Source of the DNA: Streptomyces sp. AP-93
GTDB lineage: Bacteria; Actinomycetota; Actinomycetes; Streptomycetales; Streptomycetaceae
DNA length: 64,000 bases
Reading direction: 5' to 3'
NCBI RefSeq assembly: GCF_022808175.1
Contig: NZ_JALGBX010000029.1
Location: forward strand, 62,001-126,000
A model generated the notes under the pieces. It did not search any database. It was not told the origin of the DNA and worked only from the letters and a program-made list of their open reading frames with translations. Position 1 is the first letter of the stretch, and each line of letters opens with the position of its first letter. The translations under genes were made by a program, and so were the position numbers. Below are positions 7,835 through 16,539 of this stretch, piece by piece.

Positions 7835-10800
7835 ATGACCGAGGAAGTACAGCAGTGGCCGCGCCGCGTGCGGCGCTGGGTCGCCCCGGCATTGGTCCTC
7901 TTGGTGATCCTCTTCATCGCCGCAGGGAGGGTGGACGCCGCTCTCGGACGGATCGAAGCGCCGGGATACCCCTCGGCGACCTGGAGGGGTCTTGTGACAC
8001 TCGACCCCCGCTCCGAGGAGGCCGGGACCAGATCCCGCACGGCTTGGTGCGTCTGGTTCAACACACTGCCCGACCAGAAGAAGCCGCTGATCACCCAGGA
8101 CGCGTACAAGGGCTCCGACCCGGTGCCGCGGGTGGAGTCCTGCCTCAAGGCGTTCACCGGCGCGGGCCTCGGCAAGGTCTTCAAGCCGCCGACCGGGGGT
8201 GTCGAGGCGCGCGTGCTGATCCGCTGGTACGTCGGACTCGACGTGCTTCTCGTCCTGCTCTACGTCGCGTTGCTGCACCAGGCGCTGATTTCCCTGCGCG
8301 CCCGGATCCCCTCCTACCCCCCGGAGCCGCCGGATCCGGGCGCTCCGACGAGTGCGTCCCTGCTCTGGGCCACAGCGCCGTCCCGGCGTTGGTTCCTGAT
8401 CGGCGCCCTGCTGGCGGTCGAAGCGGTGGAGGGCGTGAGCCAATGGCGGCTCTCCGGGCATGGTCTGAAACCGGATCAGATCAACACTCTCCACCAGATC
8501 GTGGGTTGGGCCGCCGTCTTCAAGTGGCTGCTCGTGGGCCTGGCCGTACTGGTCCTGGTCGTGCTGATCGCGCACACCAAGGTGCTTGCGCAGTTGCCCT
8601 GGCGGGAGAACGTCGCGGTCGTGCGCGTGCAGCTCTTCGTGTCGGCCCTGCTGTTGTTGCTCATCGCCGGAGTGGGAATCCAGCAGGTGCCGGACGCCCT
8701 GCTCGGCCTGCTCGATCACGGGCCCACTGCTGTCGCCACCCCGGTCGCCGTCTTCGTCTTCTCGCTCCTGCTCTGGCGCAGTGTGCACCGTACCGCCCTT
8801 ACCCAGGACGAGGCGCTGGCCCCGGTCAACCAGTGGTGGGTGCTGGGCTCGGCCCTCCTCTGTGCGGGCCTGGGCCTCACACTCGCCCGTGGCCTGCTGG
8901 GACTGGCAGTCGTCCTCGGATTCGTCTTCCTCCTGTCCTGGATCGGAGGTGCAAAGTTCAGGTTCGATTCGAGCCAGGACCCTGGAGCCGCCAACGCCGG
9001 GGCGAAGGCCCAGCAGCGTGCCGACATGATCACCGGCGGGCGACGGAGGAGCCTGAAGACCATGGCGCGGCTGCTCGCCGCGCTGCCGCTGCTGGTCCTG
9101 GGCGTGTTCGCAGTAGGTTCCGCTGTAGCGCCCGCCATCGTGGGCCCTCGTCGCTGGCCGGCGGTCGTCCTCATCCTCCTCGGGCTGCTCGCGGCAGTGG
9201 CCGGCGTCGTACTGCCGTACTTGTTGAAGTGGGCCCAGTGGAAGCGCTGGAGCTGGGCGATGCCGCCGTCGAGGCGGCACGACAGGTTCGGGCTGTATCT
9301 CGCGCTGTCCGTCCTGTGCGGGCTGTTCGTGCTTGCCTCGGTCGCCACCCTCATCGTGGACTGGACATGGAACATCCCTGTCTGGGTGGGGCCGATGGCC
9401 GTACTGACCGTGTTCCTCTGCCTGGCGCTGGTGGTGCTGAACGAACTGCAGCGCTGGTCCGAACGCGCCACGCCGGTCACGGGATTCCGGGCGCTGAAGC
9501 TGGAGCGCACGCCCGTGTTCGTCCTGTTGATCGCCTGGTTCCTGATGGCCTCGATGGTCGATCCGCAAGGCCATCACCAGGTGCGCACCAGAGAGGTGGA
9601 GGCCAATTCACCTGTCCTGGCCGAAGGCATGGACCTGGACGCGCTGTTCGGCGAATGGGCCGCTGCCAACTGCGCGACCGTACCCTTGGCCGACGACGTG
9701 ACGGGCGATCCGAAGACGAGCCCACCCGTGCCATTGGTGATCGTCGCCGCGTCGGGTGGCGGTGTCCGTGCCGCTTATTGGACCAGTTCCGTGCTCGACC
9801 AGCTGTTCCCTCCGGGGCCGGTCCCGGAGGTTGCGGGATCCCGTTGCCCGCCGTCGGACGGGCGGGCCCCGGTCTTCGCCGTCAGTGGCGTTTCGGGCGG
9901 CAGTCTCGGAGCGATGTCCTGGATCTCACGGAACTCCCCTGATGTTCAGGGAGAGACCCCGAGCCACCAGGTGGTCTTCGGGAAGGACCACCTCTCCGGC
10001 GCGCTGGCCTGGCTGACGTACGTCGACCTGCCGCGGGCGTTCACCGGCTTCGGCGGGAAGGACCGGGCAGCCGTGCTCGAACAGTCCTGGGAACACCAAC
10101 AGAAGGAACTGAAGGACCCGTTCTACGCGACATGGCAGACCGCGACCACTGCCTGGACCCCGCTGGCGCTGTTCAACGGCACCGCGGCGGAGAGCGGATG
10201 CCGGGTGCTGACCGCCCCCGTCCAGCTCGGTGCCTTCGACCGCCCCGTCGGGGCGACCTCGTGTACCCAGCGCCCCGAGCAACCCCTTCGGCCGGGTGCC
10301 CCTCAGGAAGAGCCCCAGGTGGGCGGCCCTACCCTCATCGACCTGCGTGGCGGCTTCCTGTGCGGCCGGCAGGACGTGAACCGATCCACCGCCGCGCTGC
10401 TGTCCGCACGCTTTCCCTGGATCACGCCCTCCGGAAGGATCGCCGGTGACGCATGCGGGTATCCGGGGGCCGAGGTGTCCGTCGTCGACGGGGGCTATGT
10501 CGAAGGCACCGGCAGCATGACCGCCGTCGATCTGCGCGAGCAACTCGCCCGGGTGATCGCATGCCACAGCCAACGGGTGAAGGGCGGCCCCGCCGTGGAG
10601 GGTTGCGGGGCCACAGCCGCTGTCGCGGCCCGCTCGGTGGAGGTGGTGCTCGTCCAGATCGACAACGGCTACAACAGCGTGGCGGCCGCTCCGCCACCAG
10701 GCCGCCCGCGTGAGCTGCTCGTACCGCTTCAGGGCAAAGCCGCCGCTGTGAACACGATGGACGCGAACGTACGTCAGCGTGCCTTCGAGGCATTCGGCTG

Positions 10801-10993
10801 CGCCCACTACCTTCCGTTCGCCAACGTGAGAGGACCCGGCACGCAGGCCCCCCTGGGCTGGGTGCTGTCGAAGAGCGCCCAGCAGGAATTGGACGACCAA
10901 CTGGACAGGCTGAAGGACACCGAAGCAGGCAACAGGCTGACACTGAGCGGTCAACTTGCCAACACCAAGGCGCTTTGCACGCCTCGCGGATAG
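7835..10993 (+). CDS. Multi-pass membrane protein with C-terminal patatin-like phospholipase domain
   Basis: About 1052 residues. The first 590 residues hold roughly twelve hydrophobic segments (for example APALVLLVILFIAAG, LLVGLAVLVLVVLIAH, VFVLLIAWFLMASM). The C-terminal part is soluble and patatin-like: oxyanion motif AASGGGVRAAYW, nucleophile elbow VSGVSGGSLGAMSW (Ser of GxSxG), and the catalytic Asp in VVDGGYVEGTGS. Patatins are Ser-Asp acyl hydrolases acting on lipids. Joining this to a large polytopic domain would place the lipase at the membrane; which side it faces is not clear. ATG at 7835 has GGGAG 5 bases upstream; the longer GTG start at 7796 has none. No close functional relative is known to me. 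Confidence 0.85.
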   Translation: MTEEVQQWPRRVRRWVAPALVLLVILFIAAGRVDAALGRIEAPGYPSATWRGLVTLDPRSEEAGTRSRTAWCVWFNTLPDQKKPLITQDAYKGSDPVPRVESCLKAFTGAGLGKVFKPPTGGVEARVLIRWYVGLDVLLVLLYVALLHQALISLRARIPSYPPEPPDPGAPTSASLLWATAPSRRWFLIGALLAVEAVEGVSQWRLSGHGLKPDQINTLHQIVGWAAVFKWLLVGLAVLVLVVLIAHTKVLAQLPWRENVAVVRVQLFVSALLLLLIAGVGIQQVPDALLGLLDHGPTAVATPVAVFVFSLLLWRSVHRTALTQDEALAPVNQWWVLGSALLCAGLGLTLARGLLGLAVVLGFVFLLSWIGGAKFRFDSSQDPGAANAGAKAQQRADMITGGRRRSLKTMARLLAALPLLVLGVFAVGSAVAPAIVGPRRWPAVVLILLGLLAAVAGVVLPYLLKWAQWKRWSWAMPPSRRHDRFGLYLALSVLCGLFVLASVATLIVDWTWNIPVWVGPMAVLTVFLCLALVVLNELQRWSERATPVTGFRALKLERTPVFVLLIAWFLMASMVDPQGHHQVRTREVEANSPVLAEGMDLDALFGEWAAANCATVPLADDVTGDPKTSPPVPLVIVAASGGGVRAAYWTSSVLDQLFPPGPVPEVAGSRCPPSDGRAPVFAVSGVSGGSLGAMSWISRNSPDVQGETPSHQVVFGKDHLSGALAWLTYVDLPRAFTGFGGKDRAAVLEQSWEHQQKELKDPFYATWQTATTAWTPLALFNGTAAESGCRVLTAPVQLGAFDRPVGATSCTQRPEQPLRPGAPQEEPQVGGPTLIDLRGGFLCGRQDVNRSTAALLSARFPWITPSGRIAGDACGYPGAEVSVVDGGYVEGTGSMTAVDLREQLARVIACHSQRVKGGPAVEGCGATAAVAARSVEVVLVQIDNGYNSVAAAPPPGRPRELLVPLQGKAAAVNTMDANVRQRAFEAFGCAHYLPFANVRGPGTQAPLGWVLSKSAQQELDDQLDRLKDTEAGNRLTLSGQLANTKALCTPRG

Positions 10994-11057
10994 CCGCCGC
11001 CCATCGAGGAGCCGCCGCCATGTCGGCCCGCGTTGCGGCAGCTGCCGCGAGTCCAGG

Positions 11058-11100
11058 GCACGGTGCCTGACCGGTCTTTCGCACAGGCCAGACACCGTGC
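11058..11100 (-). terminator. Hairpin terminator behind the aldehyde dehydrogenase scrap
   Basis: GCACGGTGCCTGACC (11058) pairs with GGCCAGACACCGTGC (11086) with two mismatches, giving a 15-bp stem and 13-base loop. It sits 8 bases downstream of the relic stop codon at 11108, and resembles the terminator at 17318-17356 in both sequence and position. Confidence 0.65.
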
Positions 11101-11107
11101 TCAGACT

Positions 11108-11173
11108 TTAGAAGAAGCCGAGCTTCTTCGCGGAGTAGCTGACCAGGAGGTTCTTGGTGTGCTGGCAGTACAT
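11108..11173 (-). pseudogene. Scrap of an aldehyde dehydrogenase 3' end
   Basis: Read on the minus strand this encodes QHTKNLLVSYSAKKLGFF and a stop, nearly the same as the last residues of the intact aldehyde dehydrogenase at 17366 (QQTKNLLVSYSPKKIGFF). The match at DNA level is roughly three bases in four, so it is not a fresh copy. Upstream of Tyr-Cys-Gln-His the likeness ends abruptly. It is the end of a lost paralogue, kept with its terminator, and marks a recombination or deletion boundary. Confidence 0.75.
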
Positions 11174-11790
11174 ACGACTCACCCTTGCTGACCAGCGAGA
11201 ATGGCAGACTTGGTGGTGTTCGACGAGGGGCTGGTCCGTGAACGGCCCGGATTTTGGTCGCACTGATTTGGGTGGCCGCCCTGCACCACCCGGGTCCTGC
11301 GGAGGCACACCCGGCCGGTCTCGGCCGCATCCGCCCGCCCCGCCAACCGTGCCCCGGAACAGCCCCACGCCCGCCGGCGCCAGCCCTCGCCGTGAGTACG
11401 GCCCGGGCGGCGCCAGCTGGGCGGTGGTGCAGATGCAGCCCTGTGCGCTGGCCCTTGTGGGCGGCGAGGCCGCAGTGTGCGGCCTCGCGTGAGGCCGGGC
11501 ACGACGTTAACCAACAGCTCCGATACCAGTTCCCACGGCAGAGAAAACACGGTGTACGGAGGTCGGCGTGGTGGTGGGGACCTCAAAGAGGCGGAGCGCC
11601 TCGGCCGTGGACCGGGGCACTCGCAGGTCGGCGGAGAAGGAAGGTCACCACGCGGACTTCTTATTCGTGCCGGGGGCGACGTTGTCGCCGTGTGTGGTTC
11701 ACGCAACGCTGCGACTGCAAGAAGGGGTTCGATTCGACGGGCACGGCACAGGTTTGGGGAGATCCTGAGCATGCGCACCCGACGGGGCTC
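11174..11790. other. Gene-poor stretch with relics
   Basis: No convincing gene in either direction. Frames here have mixed codon use and no family likeness. A 7-10% lower GC content in parts (11190-11270, 11500-11560), the aldehyde dehydrogenase scrap on its left and the DUF4279-like scrap at about 11495-11545 suggest a decayed, rearranged segment between the patatin gene and the effector module. Confidence 0.5.
11495..11545 (-). pseudogene. Possible scrap of a third DUF4279 gene
   Basis: On the minus strand the bases read PWELVSELLVNVV, close to AVELVPELLTDG of the intact gene at 11791-12219. Over about 30 bases the DNA is nearly the same, with one extra G that breaks the frame. Either a degraded third tandem copy or a short recombined piece. 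Confidence 0.4.
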
Positions 11791-12219
11791 CTACCCGTCG
11801 AGCCAGCTCAGGGGGTCGCTCTCGGGAACCCCTGCCTCCGTAAGGCAGGTGAAGGTGACCGGAGTGCCCAGGGACGCCAACTCCGACAGGAGAGCGGGGG
11901 GCACGGCCATCGTCGACCCGGTTTCCGCCGTGCCTGCGATGTCCACATGCACTGCATATCCATCTCGCTGGAGCGCCAGCAGGCTTTCCAGTCTGGGGTG
12001 GATTTGGGTAACCAGGGCGAAAGTCTGGACCTCCAGCGTATCCGTCTCACCCTTTCTGACATTCCAGGTCCAGCGGTCCGCTGTCGACTCGACGTGGGAG
12101 CCGTCAGTCAACAGTTCCGGTACCAGTTCCACGGCCGCGGCAACGCGGTGCGCGTCGACTCCTTCCTTGCCGACCACCAGCGCGACGCGTACACCTCGCC
12201 AGCTCTCACGCATGCTCAT
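11791..12219 (-). CDS. DUF4279 protein, second copy (candidate immunity protein)
   Basis: 142 residues. VRVALVVGKEGVDAHRVAAA, the DRWTWNVRKGETDTLE turn and the late PVTFTCL strand match the layout of the neighbouring DUF4279 protein (SVSLVVKKHDLDPDAV, DRWGPPG, LGVPLSL). ATG at 12219 is chosen because GGAGG lies 5 bases upstream; an ATG at 12231 forms part of that signal. It follows the first DUF4279 gene by 25 bases and ends the effector operon. Small, soluble, tandem genes behind a T7SS-type effector are the usual position of immunity proteins; that role is inferred, not shown. Confidence 0.78.
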   Translation of the reverse strand: MSMRESWRGVRVALVVGKEGVDAHRVAAAVELVPELLTDGSHVESTADRWTWNVRKGETDTLEVQTFALVTQIHPRLESLLALQRDGYAVHVDIAGTAETGSTMAVPPALLSELASLGTPVTFTCLTEAGVPESDPLSWLDG

Positions 12220-12244
12220 GACGTCCTCCATTTCTTCTGCCGGG

Positions 12245-12667
12245 TCACCGGGAGTTCAAGTTGGGTGTGAGAGACAAGGGAACACCCAACTGGGCAATCC
12301 TGGAAAACAGGGGAGCAGGAACCAGGAATTCTGACCCGTGGTCCGCGAAACCGTAGACCTCCAGATGCACCTCAGAGCCTTCCGCCTGCATCAAGCGCAG
12401 CTGGGAGACGCACCCCTCCGCCGCGGACACGATCTGCTCCAGCTGCTCGGCGGGATCTCGGGTGGTGCGTTCATCGCACGTGAGTCGCCACCGGCCGTCG
12501 ACCTCACCTGGCGGTCCCCACCGGTCTGCTCCAGGCAGACGGACAGCGGTTGGCTGCAGACCGAGTCGTGCTGTCACCGCGTCAGGGTCGAGATCATGCT
12601 TTTTGACGACGAGAGATACGCTCGTAAGAACCCACGGACGGGCCGTCCGATGCAAACCGGCGTTCAC
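12245..12667 (-). CDS. DUF4279 protein, first copy (candidate immunity protein)
   Basis: About 140 residues of the DUF4279 family: SVSLVVKKHDLDPDAVTARL, GADRWGPPGEVDGRW, then a helical AEQLEQIVSAAEGCVSQL and the closing strands VHLEVYGFADHGSE and LGVPLSLTPN. The gene starts 31 bases after the effector stop codon. Start choice is uncertain: GTG at 12667 has its AAAGGA 12 bases away, while TTG at 12676 has it only 3-4 bases away. A paralogue follows directly. Function is unknown; position suggests immunity against the effector encoded upstream. Confidence 0.8.
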   Translation of the reverse strand: MNAGLHRTARPWVLTSVSLVVKKHDLDPDAVTARLGLQPTAVRLPGADRWGPPGEVDGRWRLTCDERTTRDPAEQLEQIVSAAEGCVSQLRLMQAEGSEVHLEVYGFADHGSEFLVPAPLFSRIAQLGVPLSLTPNLNSR

Positions 12668-12698
12668 CTTGCTCAACCATCCTTTCTGATTTCGGATT

Positions 12699-14351
12699 CT
12701 ACTTGAATTCGCGGCAGGCAGCCCAGTGGATATTCCCCATGTTTTCCCCGAGGAGTTCCGAGAGTGTGGTTCTGCTGGACACCGTCGTCGAATTTTCGTA
12801 TACGGTAAAGCCGCCGACTCCCGTGGCTTCTGGTGGCGCGAGCGTATAATTCGGTATTCGCTCTCCTTCGTGGAAGGTCTCCACTGCTCCACCAGGGTAC
12901 GATCCACCCTCTACGGCTACGCCGTTCAGGCCGGGGATTCGCTCACCGTGCGGCACGTAGAACGATATTGTTGTGCCCTTCGGGACCACTGTTTCGCCGG
13001 CGTCTCTCTCGATGTAACCGTGACCTGCCAGCACGGTTTCACCGTCCGTCCGCCCACCCTTCAGTACGCGAGTCGCATAGTACCGGCCATCGTTGTCTGG
13101 CCAGGAGCGCGTCAGGACTTCAGGGTTGCTTTCGAGGACGGCCCGCCTCACGTCCTCGAAAGGCGGAATGTGCCCTCCTGAGCCCCTGCTTGCCAAACCA
13201 TCAAAGATGGTGCCGGTTCGACCTGGGAGATTCCCCCCGGCGGCAAACCTTTCCCCCGCCCGCGCTCCGCCTATGCCCTTGGGGCCGACGAACTCGGGGA
13301 TGAGACGGCCGACGCCTTCGCTGAAGTCGCCCTTGAGGCTTTCGATGAGGCCTGCGGGGACGCGTTCGGGGTGGGCAGCGGTGGAGACCAGGCCCGCCAG
13401 GGTCATATTGAGGTGCTGCTGGTACTCGGCGGGGTGGGTCAGGTTGTAGGGGTCGCCGGGGTTGAGGCCGCGGGCGAAGTTGAGGATGCCGGCGGTACCT
13501 TTGACGGCTCCGCCCAGGACGTGGGCGAGCTCCACCGCCTGGGAGCCCTCGTAGTCCATGAACTCGGCCATGATCTGGCGTGCCGTTGACGGCTTGGTCG
13601 GGGCATGTTCCGTGGCGGCGGCGATCGCCCGATCGACGGCGCGGGCGGCATCGTCGCGCTGGCGACGCGACTCATCGAGGATCTCCCGGGCCCGCGTGCA
13701 GGCTGCCTCGCCCGGGTCGGCGCCCGGCGCCGGGCAGGGGCCGGGGTCCTGGCCGGCCTTGACGGCCGCCTCGTATGCCTCGGCCCTGGTCCTGTAGGCG
13801 TCGGCGGCTTCCTTGGACGCCTTCATGCCCTGCCGGTAGAGCTCGATGGCCGATTGGGCCTGGAGCTGAGCCCACATCACCGTCTCCGCGTAGCCGTTGA
13901 GCGCGTTGCCCGCGGCCTCGCACGCGTCGGCGGCGTGGAACCAGTCGGTGGGATGCATCGCGAACTTCTCGCGGAACGCGTCGGCCGCGGCCCCCTTCCA
14001 GTGACCGGAGTCGAGGGCCTTCATCCCCTGTCCCACCCGGTTGAAAGCTGCCTGGAAGTCTTTGAGATGGGCCGCCGACTCCGAGATCGCGTCAGGCTTG
14101 CCGTGGAGCAGCTCGTTGGCCTGCTGGGTTTGGCCGAGCTGCTTTTCTGGCATGGCACCGAGACCGTGGGCGACATCGTCGCCGAAATCCTCGACCTTGT
14201 CCGCCCAGTCGTGCGCGCCCACGTGGTCCAGGCCCGCGCCGATCCCCTCGGTTGCCATGTCGACGCCGTGGCCGATGGCCCTCTTGGCGGAGTCCACACC
14301 GTCGCCGAGCGCGTCGATGCCTTTGCCGAGCAGGCTGCCGACGTCGGTCAT
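12699..14351 (-). CDS. T7SS-type polymorphic effector with Stv/caspase-like C-terminal domain
   Basis: 550 residues. Residues 1-260 are helical and match the putative T7SS-secreted N-terminal region of Streptomyces effectors (GKGIDALGDGVDSAKRAIGHG, then a WxG-like LDSGHWKGAAADAFREKF). A linker around residues 260-360 follows. The last 150 residues resemble the putative adhesin Stv family: VLAGHGYIERD has His 444 and the end HWAACREFK has Cys 546, recalling the GHG and ACR catalytic pieces of caspase-fold proteases. The DNA of the C-terminal part is less GC-rich than the N-terminal part, as is usual for swapped toxin tips. TGATG overlap couples it to the upstream gene. Protease activity and toxicity are inference. 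Confidence 0.82.
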   Translation of the reverse strand: MTDVGSLLGKGIDALGDGVDSAKRAIGHGVDMATEGIGAGLDHVGAHDWADKVEDFGDDVAHGLGAMPEKQLGQTQQANELLHGKPDAISESAAHLKDFQAAFNRVGQGMKALDSGHWKGAAADAFREKFAMHPTDWFHAADACEAAGNALNGYAETVMWAQLQAQSAIELYRQGMKASKEAADAYRTRAEAYEAAVKAGQDPGPCPAPGADPGEAACTRAREILDESRRQRDDAARAVDRAIAAATEHAPTKPSTARQIMAEFMDYEGSQAVELAHVLGGAVKGTAGILNFARGLNPGDPYNLTHPAEYQQHLNMTLAGLVSTAAHPERVPAGLIESLKGDFSEGVGRLIPEFVGPKGIGGARAGERFAAGGNLPGRTGTIFDGLASRGSGGHIPPFEDVRRAVLESNPEVLTRSWPDNDGRYYATRVLKGGRTDGETVLAGHGYIERDAGETVVPKGTTISFYVPHGERIPGLNGVAVEGGSYPGGAVETFHEGERIPNYTLAPPEATGVGGFTVYENSTTVSSRTTLSELLGENMGNIHWAACREFK

Positions 14352-14983
14352 CAGCGGTCACCACCGATATCGGGCTTGGGTGCGGGACCGGCGATGCCCT
14401 CAACGGTCCGGTCCATCTCGTCACGGAGGCCGGCGGCGTCGATGATCTGGTTGGACAGGAGGATGTCGGAGCTGTTCACATCGTGGATGGCGCCCTTCCA
14501 GGCGTCCTTGCTCTCAACGGAAGCGTGGTCGAAGGACTCCTTGCTGTAGTCCGCGTCCCGGATCTGGGTGTAGGGGTTGTCGGCCAGGACTTCACCCCAG
14601 CCCTTACCTGTGATGTCGCCCTCGGACGCGTAGGGGTTGCCCATGGCCGCGTTCGCCACCACCTTGAAGGTGCCCTGGACGTACTGATCCTGCTCGTGAA
14701 GGGCGCCGGCAGACAGGCCGACGTTCTCGGCGAAGTTGTTGCCTTGCTGGACGAGAGAGCGCACGCCCCATTCCCACCGTTCGCAAAACGTTCTGAAGGT
14801 GGACGACAGGCCGTCGTGCCCCGTGTCCATCGTGGACAGAGCGAGATTGGCGAAGCCCCGCCCCATGCTGGCCGTGCCCACCATCCCGATCTCCTTCAAC
14901 TCACCCAGTGTCTGAGTGATGCCCTGCGCAATGCTTCCGAGCGCTTCCTTCGACGCATCGAGATCCGGCTGACCCCCGCTCAC
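14351..14983 (-). CDS. WXG100-like helical partner of the T7SS-type effector
   Basis: 210 residues, helix-rich, without signal peptide or membrane segment. It begins DLDASKEALGSIAQGITQTL and carries FRTFCERWEWGVRSLVQQGN, a WxG-like helix-turn-helix. It lies between an SseB-like gene (GTGA overlap at 14980-14983) and the effector (TGATG overlap), so the three are translationally coupled. Such genes typically encode the small ESX-like partner or chaperone of the secreted protein. The exact family is not recognised. Confidence 0.78.
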   Translation of the reverse strand: MSGGQPDLDASKEALGSIAQGITQTLGELKEIGMVGTASMGRGFANLALSTMDTGHDGLSSTFRTFCERWEWGVRSLVQQGNNFAENVGLSAGALHEQDQYVQGTFKVVANAAMGNPYASEGDITGKGWGEVLADNPYTQIRDADYSKESFDHASVESKDAWKGAIHDVNSSDILLSNQIIDAAGLRDEMDRTVEGIAGPAPKPDIGGDR

Positions 14984-15456
14984 GCCGCTACCTCCCCATC
15001 CAGCGCAACGGCATCCGGCACAATGCCCCGCACCGGCGGGAACACCGCGCCATCAGGTCCGGCCGCGTTCAACGCGACACCGCACGGGAAGTCAAGCGCC
15101 GGCACCACCTCGTCCAGCAACCGCGCCCCCACCCCTCGCCGGTAAGCCCACTCCCGCTCTGCTTCACCGCGTGCCTCGGCGAACCGGGCCAGCGCCTCCT
15201 CGTCACAGAACGCGTGGATCCAGTCCAGACCGCCGAGTTGCGCCGTCCACAACCCGCCCGCCTCGTCGAGCGGCACCAGCACTACTCGGCCACGGAAATC
15301 CGCCAGCCGCTCCTGCGCCGCCTCCCGGGCCTCCTCAAGAGGATCAGCCCCGACCGGCGGGGGAGCCGTAACCACGGCCGGCGGCATCGCCGCGCCTGAG
15401 GCCGCCCGTTCGGCTGCCTCCGCCCGCAGCCGACCCCACTCTTCGTCAAACCCCAC
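14980..15456 (-). CDS. SseB-domain protein heading the effector operon
   Basis: About 158 residues. The centre VVLVPLDEAGGLWTAQLGGL, DWIHAFCDEEALARFAEA and the end CGVALNAAGPDGAVFPP follow the SseB N-terminal domain pattern. In actinomycetes SseB-like proteins often accompany ESX/T7SS genes; their molecular job is unclear. GTG at 15456 has GGGGAG 6 bases upstream; ATG at 15483 with a weak site is the alternative. It is the first gene of the run SseB-like, WXG-like, effector, DUF4279, DUF4279. Confidence 0.8.
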   Translation of the reverse strand: MGFDEEWGRLRAEAAERAASGAAMPPAVVTAPPPVGADPLEEAREAAQERLADFRGRVVLVPLDEAGGLWTAQLGGLDWIHAFCDEEALARFAEARGEAEREWAYRRGVGARLLDEVVPALDFPCGVALNAAGPDGAVFPPVRGIVPDAVALDGEVAA

Positions 15457-15689
15457 CCGTAACTCCCCACACCCCGTTGTCATGCGCCTATCGCCGCGTG
15501 ACGACATCCCCTGACGCGCTGATCGAACGTACTTTTGCATGCGGTGAGAGAGCCGACCAACTTTGCCGGTCCTCCGTCAGGGACGGGCCCGACTTCGTGA
15601 AGCCTGGGGTTTGTCCCCTCGAGGGAAGAACCTTGGTCTCGCCGTGCAGGCCCAGTCGCGCGGCGCCATGGAGCGGGACCGGGGCCGCG

Positions 15690-16539
15690 ATCACCGGTTT
15701 CAACGACATCCGAAAGGCGGCCGGCCTCGCGGTCAGTATTCCGAAGGTGATCCTTACGGGCTTCGTCCTGTCGGCCGACGGGTCGGCGACGAGTCGCAGG
15801 CAGCTCCCGGCGCTCGTGAGCCTGTTGGTGGTCTGCACCGTGGCCATGGCGGGACTGGGCTTGTCCAGCCGAGTGGCGCGTTCCTGCATCGCGGCCCTGG
15901 AGGAGCGCACACTGCGGCTGGAGGTGGAGCGGGACCAGCAGGCCCGCCTGGCAGTCGCCACCGAGCGTGCCCGCGTCGCCCGGGAGATGCACGACATCCT
16001 CGGCCACACCCTCGCCGTCATCGTCGGCCTCGCCGAGCGCTCGCCCAAACGGGGCGCCGACACCCTGAGGATCATCGCCGACAGCGGCCGCGGCGCCCTG
16101 GCCGAGCTTCGCCGCCTGCTCGGCGTCATCGGCGACGCGCGCAGCGACCCCGACGCCCCACTTGCCCCGCAACCGGGCCTGGCCGACCTCGACGCCCTCC
16201 TGGAACGGGTCCGCGTCGCCGGGCCCACCGTCGCCCTTCACACCGAAAGCGACCTGACCGGCCTCTCCCAGGGACTCCAGCTGGCGGTGTCCGTCGTGGT
16301 CATGGCCGGCCACCAGGCCGTGCACATCACCGTCGAGGACTCCGGACCGTCCCGCCCCACACTCAGGGCCCTGCGAGCACACAGGCCAGGGGCTGGTCGG
16401 CATGCGCGAGCGGGCCGCCCTCTACCAAGGCGAGGTCACTGCGGGCCCCAACTCCCGCGGCGGCTGGACCGTCCGCGCCGTCTTGGCAGTCATCCCGCAC
16501 CAGCCCACTACCGCTTCCACGGAGAGCAGCCCGAAATGA
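15690..16539 (+). pseudogene. Broken NarL-type sensor histidine kinase
   Basis: A remaining membrane helix (LPALVSLLVVCTVAMAGLGL) leads into a HisKA_3 box with its phospho-acceptor His (ARVAREMHDILGHTLAVIVG). The ATPase domain is damaged: after GLQLAVSVVV the N-box with its Asn is missing and the frame jumps to VHITVEDSG, about 35 residues short. Between about 16345 and 16380 the frame also shifts; GQGLVGMRERAALYQGEV continues in the next frame to a TGA at 16537-16539 that overlaps the regulator start. Most of the N-terminal membrane domain is gone. It should be inactive. Confidence 0.85.

Noticed and set aside
7738..9942. 734-residue frame overlapping the patatin-like gene
   Set aside because: Shadow frame with Arg/Gly/Pro-rich content; the other frame has membrane helices and catalytic motifs.
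11179..11778. 199-residue minus-strand frame in the gene-poor stretch
   Set aside because: Low-complexity, Arg/Pro-rich residues with no start signal; only a short part recalls DUF4279.
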